Assembly: GCF_016907695.1 (NCBI RefSeq)
Contig: NZ_JAFBCK010000001.1
Coordinates: forward strand, 6,250,001-6,314,000
DNA: 64,000 nucleotides
Reading direction: 5' to 3'
From: Actinokineospora baliensis
GTDB lineage: Bacteria > Actinomycetota > Actinomycetes > Mycobacteriales > Pseudonocardiaceae
Shown here: positions 7,354-15,871 of the stretch, one piece after another
How positions within the stretch are numbered: the first letter of the stretch is position 1
How the letters are laid out: the number at the start of each line of letters is the position of its first letter
Position numbers and translations under genes: made by a program
The notes under the pieces: model-generated
Told to the model about the DNA's origin: nothing
Seen by the model: the letters and a program-made list of their open reading frames with translations, nothing else
Database searches by the model: none

Positions 7354-9300
7354 TCACAGGTGCCGTGACCACCACCGCAATACCTCGCGGAAACGTTGCT
7401 CGCGGTGGCGGGGCTTGCCGGAGCGGGTCAACTCGTGACCCTCGCCGGGGAACAGGACCAACTCGGCGTCGACGCCGTTGCGGCGCAGCGCCACGTACAT
7501 CCGCTGCGCCTGCTCGACCGGGCAGCGCCAGTCGTGTTCGGAGTGGACGACCGCGAACGGCACGGTGATCCGGTGCGCGTGCGTGAGCGGGCTCTTGGCC
7601 AGCAGCTGCGCCGGGTCGGTGCCGCAGTACGCCTCGGCGAACCACCAGCCGATGTCGGAGGTGCCGAGGAAGGAGTCCCAGGCGTTGACCGCGCGCTCGC
7701 TCCACGCGGCGCGGAAGCGGTGCCCGTGGTGGGCGGCCAGCCAGCCGGTCATCCAGCCGCCGTAGGACCCGCCCATGACGCCGACTCCTGCCGGGTCCAC
7801 GTCCGGGCGCTCCAGTGCGGCGTCGAGCACCGAGAGCACGTCGTCGACGTCGACGGTGCCCATGGCGCCGATGAGGGTCCGGCCGTGCGACTCGCCGTAC
7901 CCGGCGGAACCGCGCGGGTTGGGCAGCACGACCGCGTACCCGGCCGCGGCGTACACCTGGGCCTCGTCGTAAAAACCCCAGCCGTGGTACATGAACGGGC
8001 CGCCGTGCACCGCCAGCAGCACCGGGTGCGGGCCCTCGCCCTCCGGCAGCACGAGCCAGCCGTGGGTGGCGTACCCGTCCGGCGCGACGCCCTTGACCTC
8101 GACCGGTTGGCGCAGCCCCTTGGCGCGCAGTGCGGCGGAGAAGTCGGTGAGGCGGCGGGTGGTCTCGTCCTCGACCAGCACCACCTCGCCCGGCGCGTCC
8201 CATGTGGACACGGTGCAGACGATCCGGTCGCCGTCGGCGGCGTAGCCCTTGACCGCGGCCTGCTCACCGGCGACCAAGGCCAGCTCGGCGAGCGCGGCCC
8301 GGTCGGCCCCGAGCGGGACCCGGCGCAGTTCCACCGCGCCCCGGTTGCGCACGGCCACCAGCACCCCGGACGCGGTGAGCACCGGCGGACCCGCGGCGAT
8401 CTCGGCATCCACCGTCTCCGGGTCGGTCAGCCTGCTCGGCTCGGCCGGGGTGCCCTCGAGGGCGAGCGGGACCGTCCACAAACCGACGTTGCGCGCGACG
8501 CAATGCGTGCCGGTGAACTCATCGCCGAGGAAGGCGGCGGTGCCGTCGGCGAACGCGACCGGGTGCTCCACGGTGCCCGCGCTGCGCGCGACCAGGACCG
8601 GGTCGCCGCCCTCGGCGGGGATCGCGTACAGGTCGGTGCTGACCGTGTCGGTGACACCCCAGTCGCGCCGGGCCTTGACCAGCACGTGCGAACCGGACGG
8701 GGTCCACGCGGGGTGCTCCGGGGTCCCGTACCCCTCGGTGAGCCGGCGGGTATTCGCCGTATTGGGCCCGGATCCGGCCGAGTCCACAGTGAACAGCTGG
8801 AGTGGACGGTCACCGAGGAACCCGATGTCGTCGAACCGGTACTCCAGACGGGTGATCACCCGGGGCGCTTCGGCTGCGGCGTCCGGAGCAGCGCCGTCGG
8901 CATCCGCCGCACCGTAGCGGCCCGGCTCGGGAACCCGCGCCACGAAAGCGATCCGCCTGGAGTCGGGCGCCCACACCGGGGCGCCTGCGCCCAGCGGCAG
9001 GTCGGTGAGCTGCTTGGCCTCGCCGCCGTCGACCGGGATGACGTGCAGTTGCGGTGGCGCACCGGCTTTCGCGCTGCGCAGGAACGCGACCGCGGTGCCG
9101 TCGGGGGAGATCGCCGGGGCCGAGTCTCGGTGTCCCCTGGTGAACTCGCGGACTTCGCCGCCTGCCAACCCCACCCGGTACAGACCACCGGCATAGGAGT
9201 TGGTCGTCAGGTCCGGGGTGGCGAGGCCGACCAGCAGCAGGTCCCCGCGGAGGGCGGGCGCGCCGGGCGCCGCCGCCAGTTCGATGTCCTCTGGGCGCAC
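7354..9300 (-). CDS. S9-family serine peptidase (acylaminoacyl-peptidase/prolyl oligopeptidase type)
   Basis: 648 aa, GTG start. The N-terminal two thirds form a WD-like propeller with DPP/TolB-type repeats (ISPDGTAVAFLRS, VWAPDSRRIAFVAR, HPAWTPSGSHVLV). The C-terminal alpha/beta-hydrolase domain has HGGPFMYHGWGFYDEAQVYA, the nucleophile elbow GVMGGSYGGWMTGWL, and the catalytic His near the end (FPGEGHELTRSG), so the Ser-Asp-His triad looks complete. No signal peptide, so a cytoplasmic oligopeptidase. The upstream TACGGT box 6 nt from the GTG suggests a leaderless transcript. A second S9 peptidase occurs at 45.6 kb. Confidence 0.92.
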   Translation of the reverse strand: MRPEDIELAAAPGAPALRGDLLLVGLATPDLTTNSYAGGLYRVGLAGGEVREFTRGHRDSAPAISPDGTAVAFLRSAKAGAPPQLHVIPVDGGEAKQLTDLPLGAGAPVWAPDSRRIAFVARVPEPGRYGAADADGAAPDAAAEAPRVITRLEYRFDDIGFLGDRPLQLFTVDSAGSGPNTANTRRLTEGYGTPEHPAWTPSGSHVLVKARRDWGVTDTVSTDLYAIPAEGGDPVLVARSAGTVEHPVAFADGTAAFLGDEFTGTHCVARNVGLWTVPLALEGTPAEPSRLTDPETVDAEIAAGPPVLTASGVLVAVRNRGAVELRRVPLGADRAALAELALVAGEQAAVKGYAADGDRIVCTVSTWDAPGEVVLVEDETTRRLTDFSAALRAKGLRQPVEVKGVAPDGYATHGWLVLPEGEGPHPVLLAVHGGPFMYHGWGFYDEAQVYAAAGYAVVLPNPRGSAGYGESHGRTLIGAMGTVDVDDVLSVLDAALERPDVDPAGVGVMGGSYGGWMTGWLAAHHGHRFRAAWSERAVNAWDSFLGTSDIGWWFAEAYCGTDPAQLLAKSPLTHAHRITVPFAVVHSEHDWRCPVEQAQRMYVALRRNGVDAELVLFPGEGHELTRSGKPRHREQRFREVLRWWSRHL

Positions 9301-9306
9301 GCGACG

Positions 9307-9312
9307 ACCGTA
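9307..9312 (-). promoter_or_regulatory. -10 element for the S9 peptidase (leaderless)
   Basis: TACGGT on the reverse strand, then 6 nt, then the GTG start at 9300. No ribosome binding site is present. Confidence 0.5.
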
Positions 9313-9363
9313 CCCGAGGTTACGTTAAACCCAGGACCCCTCGATTATTCCCACTCGTCCACA

Positions 9364-9400
9364 GAAAAGCGGACGTGCATGGTTCGCCCGTCCGCTTTTC
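9364..9400 (-). terminator. Terminator downstream of terC
   Basis: 12-bp perfect stem (9364-9375 with 9389-9400, arms GAAAAGCGGACG/CGTCCGCTTTTC). On the reverse strand the hairpin ends in TTTTCTGT, 42 nt after the terC stop. Confidence 0.7.
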
Positions 9401-9442
9401 GGCGTCATCCGGCGCGCGGCCGGGTTGTTCGTCGGCCCCGGT

Positions 9443-10513
9443 TCAGCGCCGGTGGTCGACCGGTTCACCCGATTCGGTGGTGGATTCCCCGGCGGGCGAT
9501 TCCGCCGCCGTGGATTCGGCGGTGCCGCCCGCGATCGCCCGCTCTTCGTCCCGCTTGGACTTGAGCAGGCTGGCGATGGTGGTGATGGCCAGGACGCTGA
9601 CGATGACCGCCAGCGAGACCACGATGTTGGGCACCGGGACCGGCAGCGGTTCGCCGCCGTTGAGGAAGGGCAGCGAGTTGGTGTGCAGCGCCTCGAGCAC
9701 CAGCTTCACGCCGATGAAGGCGAGGATCACCGCGAGCCCGACCGAGAGGTACACCAGCTTCTTGAGCAGCCCGCCGAGCAGGAAGTAGAGCTGGCGCAGC
9801 CCCATCAGCGCGAAGGCGTTGGCGGTGAAGACCAGGAACGGCTCCTTGGTCAGCCCGAAGATGGCCGGGATGGAGTCCACAGCGAACAGCAGGTCTGCGG
9901 TGCCGATGGCGATCATCACGATGAACATCGGGGTGACGAAGCGCTTGCCGTCGATGCGCACGAACGAGTTCGCGCCGTGGTAGGTGTCGGTCACCGGGAA
10001 CACCTTGCGGGCGATCTTGGTGAGCGCGTTCTCCTCGTATTCCTCGTCCTCGCCGCCGAGGCCCTGCCGGGACAGGTTCCACGCGGTGTAGATGAGGAAG
10101 GCGCCGAAGAGGTAGAAGACCCAGCTGAACTTCGCGATCGCGACCGCGCCGACGGCGATGAACGCGCCGCGCATCACCAGGGCGAGCAGGATGCCGATCA
10201 GCAGCACCTTGTGCTGGTGGATGCGCGGCACCTTGAACGCGGACATGATGATGAGGAAGACGAAGAGGTTGTCGACCGAGAGCGAGTACTCGGTGATGTA
10301 GCCGGCGAAGAACTCCCCGGCGTAGGTGCCGCCGGAGAACGCCCAGATGGCGCCGCCGAAGGCGATGGCGCACCCGACGTAGAAGGCCACCCAGCGGCCC
10401 GCCTCGCCGACGGTGACCTCGTGCGGTTTGCGGTCCACGATGAACAGGTCGATCGCGAGCAGCACCAGCAGCCCGCCGATCGTGGCGAACCAAGCCCAGG
10501 TGGGGACGACCAT
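9443..10513 (-). CDS. TerC-family membrane protein, riboswitch-controlled (likely Mn2+ exporter)
   Basis: 356 aa with about nine membrane helices. TerC landmarks are AIDLFIVDRKPHEVTVGEA, EYSLSVDNLFVFLII (the acidic membrane motif SVDNLFVF) and DLLFAVDSIPAIFGLT (second acidic motif). An Asp/Glu-rich loop (GGEDEEYEENALTK) lies between the two halves, and the hydrophilic C-terminal tail is rich in Glu, Ser and Thr. I chose the ATG at 10513 because a GGAGG ribosome binding site lies directly upstream; the longer open frame would read through the leader RNA. TerC/Alx/MeeF-type proteins are implicated in manganese export or metalation of exported proteins. The upstream yybP-ykoY-type riboswitch supports an Mn2+ link. 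Confidence 0.93.
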   Translation of the reverse strand: MVVPTWAWFATIGGLLVLLAIDLFIVDRKPHEVTVGEAGRWVAFYVGCAIAFGGAIWAFSGGTYAGEFFAGYITEYSLSVDNLFVFLIIMSAFKVPRIHQHKVLLIGILLALVMRGAFIAVGAVAIAKFSWVFYLFGAFLIYTAWNLSRQGLGGEDEEYEENALTKIARKVFPVTDTYHGANSFVRIDGKRFVTPMFIVMIAIGTADLLFAVDSIPAIFGLTKEPFLVFTANAFALMGLRQLYFLLGGLLKKLVYLSVGLAVILAFIGVKLVLEALHTNSLPFLNGGEPLPVPVPNIVVSLAVIVSVLAITTIASLLKSKRDEERAIAGGTAESTAAESPAGESTTESGEPVDHRR

Positions 10514-10520
10514 GAAAACA

Positions 10521-10640
10521 ACCTCCGGTGTACGGGCGCGCGCCGACAACCGGAGGTCTCTTCCGCCGCTGACGCGGCCACCGGTCCCGGGACGCGAGGT
10601 CCGTGCTGACGACACCGGTGCGAAGGAATACTCCCCTCCG
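10521..10640 (-). promoter_or_regulatory. yybP-ykoY-type Mn2+ riboswitch with a translational switch
   Basis: On the reverse strand the terC leader starts with CGGAGGGGAGTA (10640 downward) and ends its aptamer with GGAAGAGACCTCCG (to 10551). CGGAGG pairs with CCTCCG as P1. GGGGAGTA at the 5' side and AGACC before the 3' P1 strand match the conserved yybP-ykoY framework, with two GTCAGC-containing arms in between. The 3' P1 strand, ACCTCCGGT (10557-10549), is also exactly complementary to ACCGGAGGT (10529-10521), which contains the terC Shine-Dalgarno sequence. P1 formation would free the ribosome binding site and its loss would mask it, giving an ON switch with Mn2+. The aptamer assignment follows the known family; the pairing choice is read from the sequence. 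Confidence 0.85.
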
Positions 10641-10857
10641 ACACATTCGGTGTCCGATTCTTCCTTGTCCAGGCGCGGCACACCAGTCGGGCCCCCGCAC
10701 CGGGGTGGTCGGATAGGTCACAACCACCGGGCCGCGCAGGGCCCCGACCGCCGCCGGTTGCCCCGCACAGCCTGCCCTGACCAGCGCGGACGCGGAAGCC
10801 CTGTCACCCGGAGGTGATCGGTTGGCGGCCCTGGGAGCACTCTCAGGAAGAGTCCAA

Positions 10858-10863
10858 TAAGTT
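10858..10863 (+). promoter_or_regulatory. -10 element of the hydrolase-ABC operon (leaderless)
   Basis: TAAGTT, then 6 nt, then the GTG at 10870. There is no ribosome binding site. Confidence 0.45.
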
Positions 10864-10869
10864 CGGTCT

Positions 10870-13719
10870 GTGCCCTCTTTCCCCCGACCGCGGCCCCGCC
10901 AGGTCGTCGCGGCGCTGGCCGTCGTCGCGGTGGCGGTCGCCGGTGTGGTCTGGCTGAACTCCGGTTCCGCGGCCCCGCCGGTCACCACCCGTGACGCCGC
11001 GCTGACCCTGCAGAGCGGTCCCGGCCGCGACGAGCCGATCCGGATCGACACGACGCTGTACCTGCCGGAGCGCACACCCGCGCCCGCGGTGCTGGTCGCG
11101 CACGGGTTCGGCGGCAGCAAGGAGAGCGTGGACTCCGACGCCAGGGAACTGGCGCAGCGCGGGTTCGTCGCCCTGGCCTGGTCGGCGCGCGGGTTCGGCC
11201 GCAGCGAGGGCCGGATCGGGCTCAACGACCCGGACTACGAGGTCAACGACGCCAGGGCGCTGGTGGACTGGCTGGCCACCCTGCCCGAGGTGACCAAGGA
11301 CGGGCCCGACGACCCCAAGGTGGGCGTGACCGGCGGGTCCTACGGCGGCGCGCTGTCGCTGCTGCTCGCCGGGGCGGACAAGCGGGTCGACGCGCTGGCG
11401 CCGGTGATCACCTACAACGACCTCGGGCAGGCGCTGCTGCCGAACTCCGCCGGTCGGGCGGAGGCGACGGCCGCGGCGAACCCGCACAGCGCCGACGGGG
11501 TGTTCAAGCGCTCGTGGGCGGGCATCTTCTTCGCCGCGGGCATGGGCGCCGCCGGGTTGGCCAACCCGACCGGGGACGCGACCGAGCCGGGCACCGAGGA
11601 CGACGGCAACTCGAGCGCGACCGCCCTGCCTTCGCAGGCGCAGGACCAGTCGGGCGGCGAACGGCAGCGGGAGGGCGCCGGGGATCCGTGCGGCCGGTTC
11701 ACCGCCGAGGTGTGCCAGGCCTACGCCCAGGTGGCCACGACAGGGCGGGCCGACGCGACGACCACAGCGTTGCTGCGCCGGGTGTCGCCGGTGTCGGTGA
11801 CCGACCGGATCACCCAGCCGACGATGGTCGTGCAGGGCGAGCAGGACACGCTGTTCGGCCTCGACCAGGCCGACGCGACGGCCAGGCAGGTCAGCGCGGC
11901 GGGCGCCCCGGTGAAGGTGGTCTGGTACACCGGCGGCCACGACGGCGGCAAGCCGGGCCCGGAGCTGCGCGGGGAGATCGCGGACTGGTTCGACTTCCAC
12001 CTGCGCGGGCAGGGCGAGAACCCGGGGACCGGGTTCGAGTACGCCGTGCAGGGCGCGTTGCGGGCCCAGGGGGCACCGTCGGTGCGGACGGTCAGCACCG
12101 GGGAGTACCCGGGGATCGGTGGCGCGCCCGCGGCGCAGCGGCGCGAGATCGCGGTGTCCGGGCAGGAGCAGACGGTGGTGAACCCGCCGGGCGGCAACCC
12201 GGCGTCGATCACCTCCATGCCGGGGCTGGGGTCGGTGCTGGGCAGCTCGTCGCGGCTGGCGGGGCGGATCTCGGTGGACCTGCCCGGGCAGGCGGCGCGG
12301 TTCCGCAGTGAGCCGATGACCTCGCAGCTGCTGATCGCCGGGGCGAGCACCGTGGGGATCCGGGTGGCCAGCGCCCGCGGCGGCGCCCCGGACGGCGCGG
12401 TGCTGTTCGCGAAGCTGTACGACGTCGGGCCGGATGGGGTGCGGACGCTGCCGGGGTCGGCGGTGTCGGCGCTGCGCACTCCCCCGCTGCCCGCGGACGG
12501 CACCGCGGTGGAGGTATCGGTGGCGCTGCCCGCGATCGTGCGGCCGATCGAGGCCGACCACCGCGTGGAGCTGGTCGTGTCGACCACCGACCAGGCGTAC
12601 GCGACGCCCACCGAGGCCGCCGCGTACCGGATCTCGCTGGCCCCGGGCGGCGAACTGGCCGTACCGGTGGTGTCGGGGACGCGGTCGAGCAGTGCGCCGC
12701 CCGCCGCCCCGCTGATCGGGATCGCCGTGGTGCTGGGCATCGTCGTGGTGGCCGTGGTGTGGGGCGCGCTGCGGCGGCGCCGCGAGGACGACGTCGACCC
12801 CGAACTCGCCGACGTGCCGCTGGTGATCGACGGGCTGTCGAAGTCGTACCCCGGCGGGCTCAAGGCGGTCAACGCGCTGTCGTTCCGGGTCGACAGCGGC
12901 CAGGTGCTGGGTCTGCTCGGCCCCAACGGCGCGGGCAAGACGACCACGCTGCGGATGCTGATGGGCCTGATCACCCCCACCGGCGGCTCGATCAGGGTGT
13001 TCGGCCACAAGATCCACCCGGGCGCCCCGGTGCTGTCGCGGATCGGCTCGTTCGTCGAGGGCGCGGGTTTCCTGCCGCACCTGTCGGGGCGGGCCAACCT
13101 GGAGCTGTACTGGTCGGCGACCGGTCGACCGGTCGAGCAGGCGCACTTCGCCGAGGCGCTGGAGATCGCCGGTCTCGGCTCGGCGGTGGAGCGCAAGGTC
13201 CGCACCTACAGCCAGGGCATGCGGCAGCGGCTGGCGATCGCGCAGGCGATGCTCGGCTTCCCGGACCTGATGGTGCTCGACGAACCCACCAACGGGCTCG
13301 ACCCGCCGCAGATCCACCAGATGCGCGAGGTGCTGCGCCGCTACGCCAAGACCGGCCGCACCGTGGTGGTCTCCAGCCACCTGCTCGCCGAGGTCGAACA
13401 GGCCTGCGACCACGTGGTGGTCATGCACAAGGGCAGGCTGGTCGCCTCGGGCGCCGTGGAGGACATCGTCGCCGGTGGCGGCGAAGCCACCTTCCGCGTC
13501 GACGACCCCGCGGCAGCCGCCGAAGCCCTCCGCGGCGTCACCGGCGTCCAAGCCGTCACCGTGGAAGGCGACCTGGTCCACGCCGACCTCGACGGCCTCC
13601 CCCGGTCAGCCGCCCTGAGCGCCCTGGTGCACGCGGGAGTGGCGGTCGAACAGGCGGGCCCCCGGCGCCGCCTTGAGGACGCGTTCCTGCAGCTGGTCGG
13701 AGAGGAGACGTCCGCGTGA
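10870..13719 (+). CDS. Fusion of S15/CocE-type alpha/beta hydrolase with an ABC transporter ATPase
   Basis: 949 aa. Order of parts: a membrane anchor (residues about 11-30); an X-Pro dipeptidyl-peptidase (S15)/CocE-like hydrolase with LVAHGFGGSKES, the nucleophile elbow VGVTGGSYGGAL near residue 154, TMVVQGEQDTLFGLDQ (acid) and YTGGHDGG (His); a beta-sandwich as in S15 enzymes; a second membrane helix about 614-635 (LIGIAVVLGIVVVAVVWGAL); then a complete ABC ATPase with Walker A GPNGAGKTTT near 684, signature YSQGMRQRL near 779, Walker B LMVLDEPTNGLDP near 800 and the H-loop SSHLL. The two membrane helices put the hydrolase outside and the ATPase inside. The next gene is an ABC-2 permease overlapping by 4 nt. 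Substrate unknown; export of a peptide or ester coupled to its processing is an inference. Confidence 0.93.
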   Translation: MPSFPRPRPRQVVAALAVVAVAVAGVVWLNSGSAAPPVTTRDAALTLQSGPGRDEPIRIDTTLYLPERTPAPAVLVAHGFGGSKESVDSDARELAQRGFVALAWSARGFGRSEGRIGLNDPDYEVNDARALVDWLATLPEVTKDGPDDPKVGVTGGSYGGALSLLLAGADKRVDALAPVITYNDLGQALLPNSAGRAEATAAANPHSADGVFKRSWAGIFFAAGMGAAGLANPTGDATEPGTEDDGNSSATALPSQAQDQSGGERQREGAGDPCGRFTAEVCQAYAQVATTGRADATTTALLRRVSPVSVTDRITQPTMVVQGEQDTLFGLDQADATARQVSAAGAPVKVVWYTGGHDGGKPGPELRGEIADWFDFHLRGQGENPGTGFEYAVQGALRAQGAPSVRTVSTGEYPGIGGAPAAQRREIAVSGQEQTVVNPPGGNPASITSMPGLGSVLGSSSRLAGRISVDLPGQAARFRSEPMTSQLLIAGASTVGIRVASARGGAPDGAVLFAKLYDVGPDGVRTLPGSAVSALRTPPLPADGTAVEVSVALPAIVRPIEADHRVELVVSTTDQAYATPTEAAAYRISLAPGGELAVPVVSGTRSSSAPPAAPLIGIAVVLGIVVVAVVWGALRRRREDDVDPELADVPLVIDGLSKSYPGGLKAVNALSFRVDSGQVLGLLGPNGAGKTTTLRMLMGLITPTGGSIRVFGHKIHPGAPVLSRIGSFVEGAGFLPHLSGRANLELYWSATGRPVEQAHFAEALEIAGLGSAVERKVRTYSQGMRQRLAIAQAMLGFPDLMVLDEPTNGLDPPQIHQMREVLRRYAKTGRTVVVSSHLLAEVEQACDHVVVMHKGRLVASGAVEDIVAGGGEATFRVDDPAAAAEALRGVTGVQAVTVEGDLVHADLDGLPRSAALSALVHAGVAVEQAGPRRRLEDAFLQLVGEETSA

Positions 13720-14672
13720 GTGGGGAGAACGGGCACAAGCCCGCTGAGAACGTGAGCACCGTGCACACCGATCCGGCCGCGATCGACGAGATGGTGGACG
13801 CCGCGTCGCACGAGCACGTGGGGTTCGGGGCTGACGGGGCGGTCGAGGGGTTCCGGCAGGGGCGGACGCTGCCGTTGCGGGTGGAGTTGGCCCGGCAGTT
13901 GCGGCGGCGCCGGACGCAGTTGTTGTTGGGGTTCTTGGTGTTGCTGCCGTTCATCCTGTGGGCGGCGTTCGAGTTCGGCACCAGCGACAACGGCAGGCGC
14001 TCCGGCGGGTTCGTCGACCTGGCGACGGCGAGCGCGCCGAACTTCGTGGTGTTCGTGCTGTTCGCGGCCGGGAGCTTCCTGCTGCCGATGATCGTGGCGC
14101 TGTTCTTCGGCGACACGGTGGCCTCGGAGGCGTCCTGGTCGAGCCTGAAGTACCTGCTGGCGATGCCGATCCCGCGCGGGCGGCTGCTGCGCCAGAAGGC
14201 GTTGACCTCCGGGCTGCTGTCGCTGTTCGCCCTGGCCCTGCTGCCCGCGGTCGCGCTGCTGGTCGGTGTCGTGTTCTACGGCGCTGGCGAGGCGGTGAGC
14301 CCGACCGGTGACGCGATCGAGTTCTCCGACTCGTTGCTGGCCATGGTGTTCGCGGTCGCCTACATCGCGGTGAACCTGCTGTGGGTGGCCGGGTTGGCGA
14401 TGTTCCTGTCGGTGACCACCGACGCCCCGCTCGGCGCGGTGGGCGGCACAGTGCTGGTGGCGATCCTGTCGCAGATCCTGGACCAGATCACCGCGCTCGA
14501 AGGGATCCGCGACTACCTGCCGACGCACTTCGCGTTCGCCTGGTCCGACCTGATCTCCACCGACATCGACTGGTCGAACATGACCCAGGGCGCGTTCTCC
14601 GCGGTGGCCTACGCCGCGGTGTTCGGGCTGCTGGCAGCTCGCCGGTTCCGCACCAAGGACATCACCAGCTAG
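13716..14672 (+). CDS. ABC-2 type transporter permease
   Basis: 318 aa, GTG start overlapping the previous stop (GTGA), so translation is coupled. A soluble N-terminal stretch of about 70 residues is followed by roughly six membrane helices (LLLGFLVLLPFILWAAFEF, FVVFVLFAAGSFLLPMIVALFFG, LLSLFALALLPAVALLVGVVFYG, and so on). The segment TVASEASWSSLKYLLAMPIPRGRLLRQK, with its cytoplasmic Arg/Lys after PIPR, is typical of ABC-2 permeases. It is the membrane partner of the upstream fusion ATPase. Confidence 0.9.
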   Translation: MSGENGHKPAENVSTVHTDPAAIDEMVDAASHEHVGFGADGAVEGFRQGRTLPLRVELARQLRRRRTQLLLGFLVLLPFILWAAFEFGTSDNGRRSGGFVDLATASAPNFVVFVLFAAGSFLLPMIVALFFGDTVASEASWSSLKYLLAMPIPRGRLLRQKALTSGLLSLFALALLPAVALLVGVVFYGAGEAVSPTGDAIEFSDSLLAMVFAVAYIAVNLLWVAGLAMFLSVTTDAPLGAVGGTVLVAILSQILDQITALEGIRDYLPTHFAFAWSDLISTDIDWSNMTQGAFSAVAYAAVFGLLAARRFRTKDITS

Positions 14673-14691
14673 TCGAGGACATCACCAGCTA
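14656..14691 (+). repeat. 16-bp tandem duplication spanning the permease stop
   Basis: AGGACATCACCAGCTA occurs at 14656-14671 and again at 14676-14691 (period 20). It duplicates the last codons and stop of the permease gene immediately downstream of the real stop. Confidence 0.9.
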
Positions 14692-14710
14692 AGTGGCGGG
14701 GAGCAGCGGT

Positions 14711-15853
14711 ATGCGGCGGGTCGTTGTGGTGCGCGCGGGCGAGGAGCCGCCCGAGGCGTGGTCGGCGAGCGTGTTCTTGGCCGGTCCGACGCCGAGGTCA
14801 CCGGAGGTGCCGTCGTGGCGGCCCGCGGCGGTCGCGGAGCTCGAAGCGCGGTGGTCGGGCTCGGGCACGCTGGTGGTGTTCGTGCCCGAACCGCTCGACG
14901 GCGTGTGGCCGGACTACACCGACCAGCGGACGTGGGAGTTGCGCTGGGGTGACCGGTGCGACGTGGTGCTCTTCTGGATCCCGCGCGGGCCAGGCATGCC
15001 CGCGTTGACCACCAACGACGAATTCGGCAGGTGGAAGGACAGCGGCCGGGTGGTGCTGGGGACCCCACCCGAGGCGGAAAGCGTGCGCTACCAACGCGGT
15101 TACGCCGCCGACAACGGCATCCCCACCGCGGACACCTTGACCGGCACGATCGATCTGGCGCTGGCCGAGCTCTCCGACGGCGTCGAGCGCGAGGGCGGCA
15201 GGAGGTTCGTCCCGCTGCGATTATGGCGGACCGAGGGCTTCCGCCGGTGGGTCGTCACCGTCGAGCGGTCGGGCAACGACCTGGTCGACGCCACGCAGCT
15301 GTGGGTGTTCCCGACGGCCGGGCCGGTGGTGTTCTGGGCGCTGCGGGTGTCGATGTGGGTGGCCGCGGAGGACCGGCTCAAGGTCGGCGAGGTCGTGCTG
15401 TCGCGGCCGGACCTGGCTTCCGTCGTGGCGTACCTGCCCGGGGACACCCCGCACGACACGGAAGTGGTGCTGGTCCGCGAGTTCCGGCCCGCCGCGCGGA
15501 CCATGGACGGGTTCGTGCTGGAGCTGCCAGGCGGGTCGCACTCGTCGGTGCTGGAGCCGGTGGCGTTGGCGGCGCTGGAGTTCGGCGAGGAGACCGGGCT
15601 GACCATCGCGGCCAATCGGTTGGTGGCGCACACGTCCCGGCAGTTGGCCGCGACGATGACCACGCACCGGCAGGCGGTGTTCTCGGTGCGGCTGACCGCG
15701 GCGGAGATGGACGGCCTGCGCGGCGCGGCCCCGGTGGTCGACGGCACCGAGGTCACCTACCCGGTGGTGTGGCGGGTGGGCGACCTGTTCGCCGACGGGC
15801 GCGCGGACTGGACGACCCTGGGCGCGGTCGCCGAGGTGCTGCTCGGAAGTTGA
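14711..15853 (+). CDS. Nucleoside 2-deoxyribosyltransferase-like + NUDIX fusion protein
   Basis: 380 aa. The N-terminal half (ASVFLAGPTPRS, YTDQRTWELRWGDRCDVVLFWIPRGPGMPALTTNDEFG) matches the deoxyribosyltransferase-like fold that recognises nucleotides (FLAGPTPR, then D-V-x-x-FW-I-P-R, then TNDEFG). The C-terminal half is NUDIX-like: DGFVLELPGG, ALAALEFGEETGL and HRQAVFSVRL. The NUDIX box is imperfect: the usual G-x5-E-x7-REUxEExGU has LEFGEETGL in place of REL-x-EETG, so hydrolase activity may be altered. I chose the ATG at 14711 because GGGGAG lies 7 nt upstream; an in-frame GTG at 14693 has no ribosome binding site. A nucleotide-pool or NAD-derivative enzyme is likely; the substrate is unknown. 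Confidence 0.8.
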   Translation: MRRVVVVRAGEEPPEAWSASVFLAGPTPRSPEVPSWRPAAVAELEARWSGSGTLVVFVPEPLDGVWPDYTDQRTWELRWGDRCDVVLFWIPRGPGMPALTTNDEFGRWKDSGRVVLGTPPEAESVRYQRGYAADNGIPTADTLTGTIDLALAELSDGVEREGGRRFVPLRLWRTEGFRRWVVTVERSGNDLVDATQLWVFPTAGPVVFWALRVSMWVAAEDRLKVGEVVLSRPDLASVVAYLPGDTPHDTEVVLVREFRPAARTMDGFVLELPGGSHSSVLEPVALAALEFGEETGLTIAANRLVAHTSRQLAATMTTHRQAVFSVRLTAAEMDGLRGAAPVVDGTEVTYPVVWRVGDLFADGRADWTTLGAVAEVLLGS

Positions 15854-15871
15854 TCATCGCATCCGCTACCG

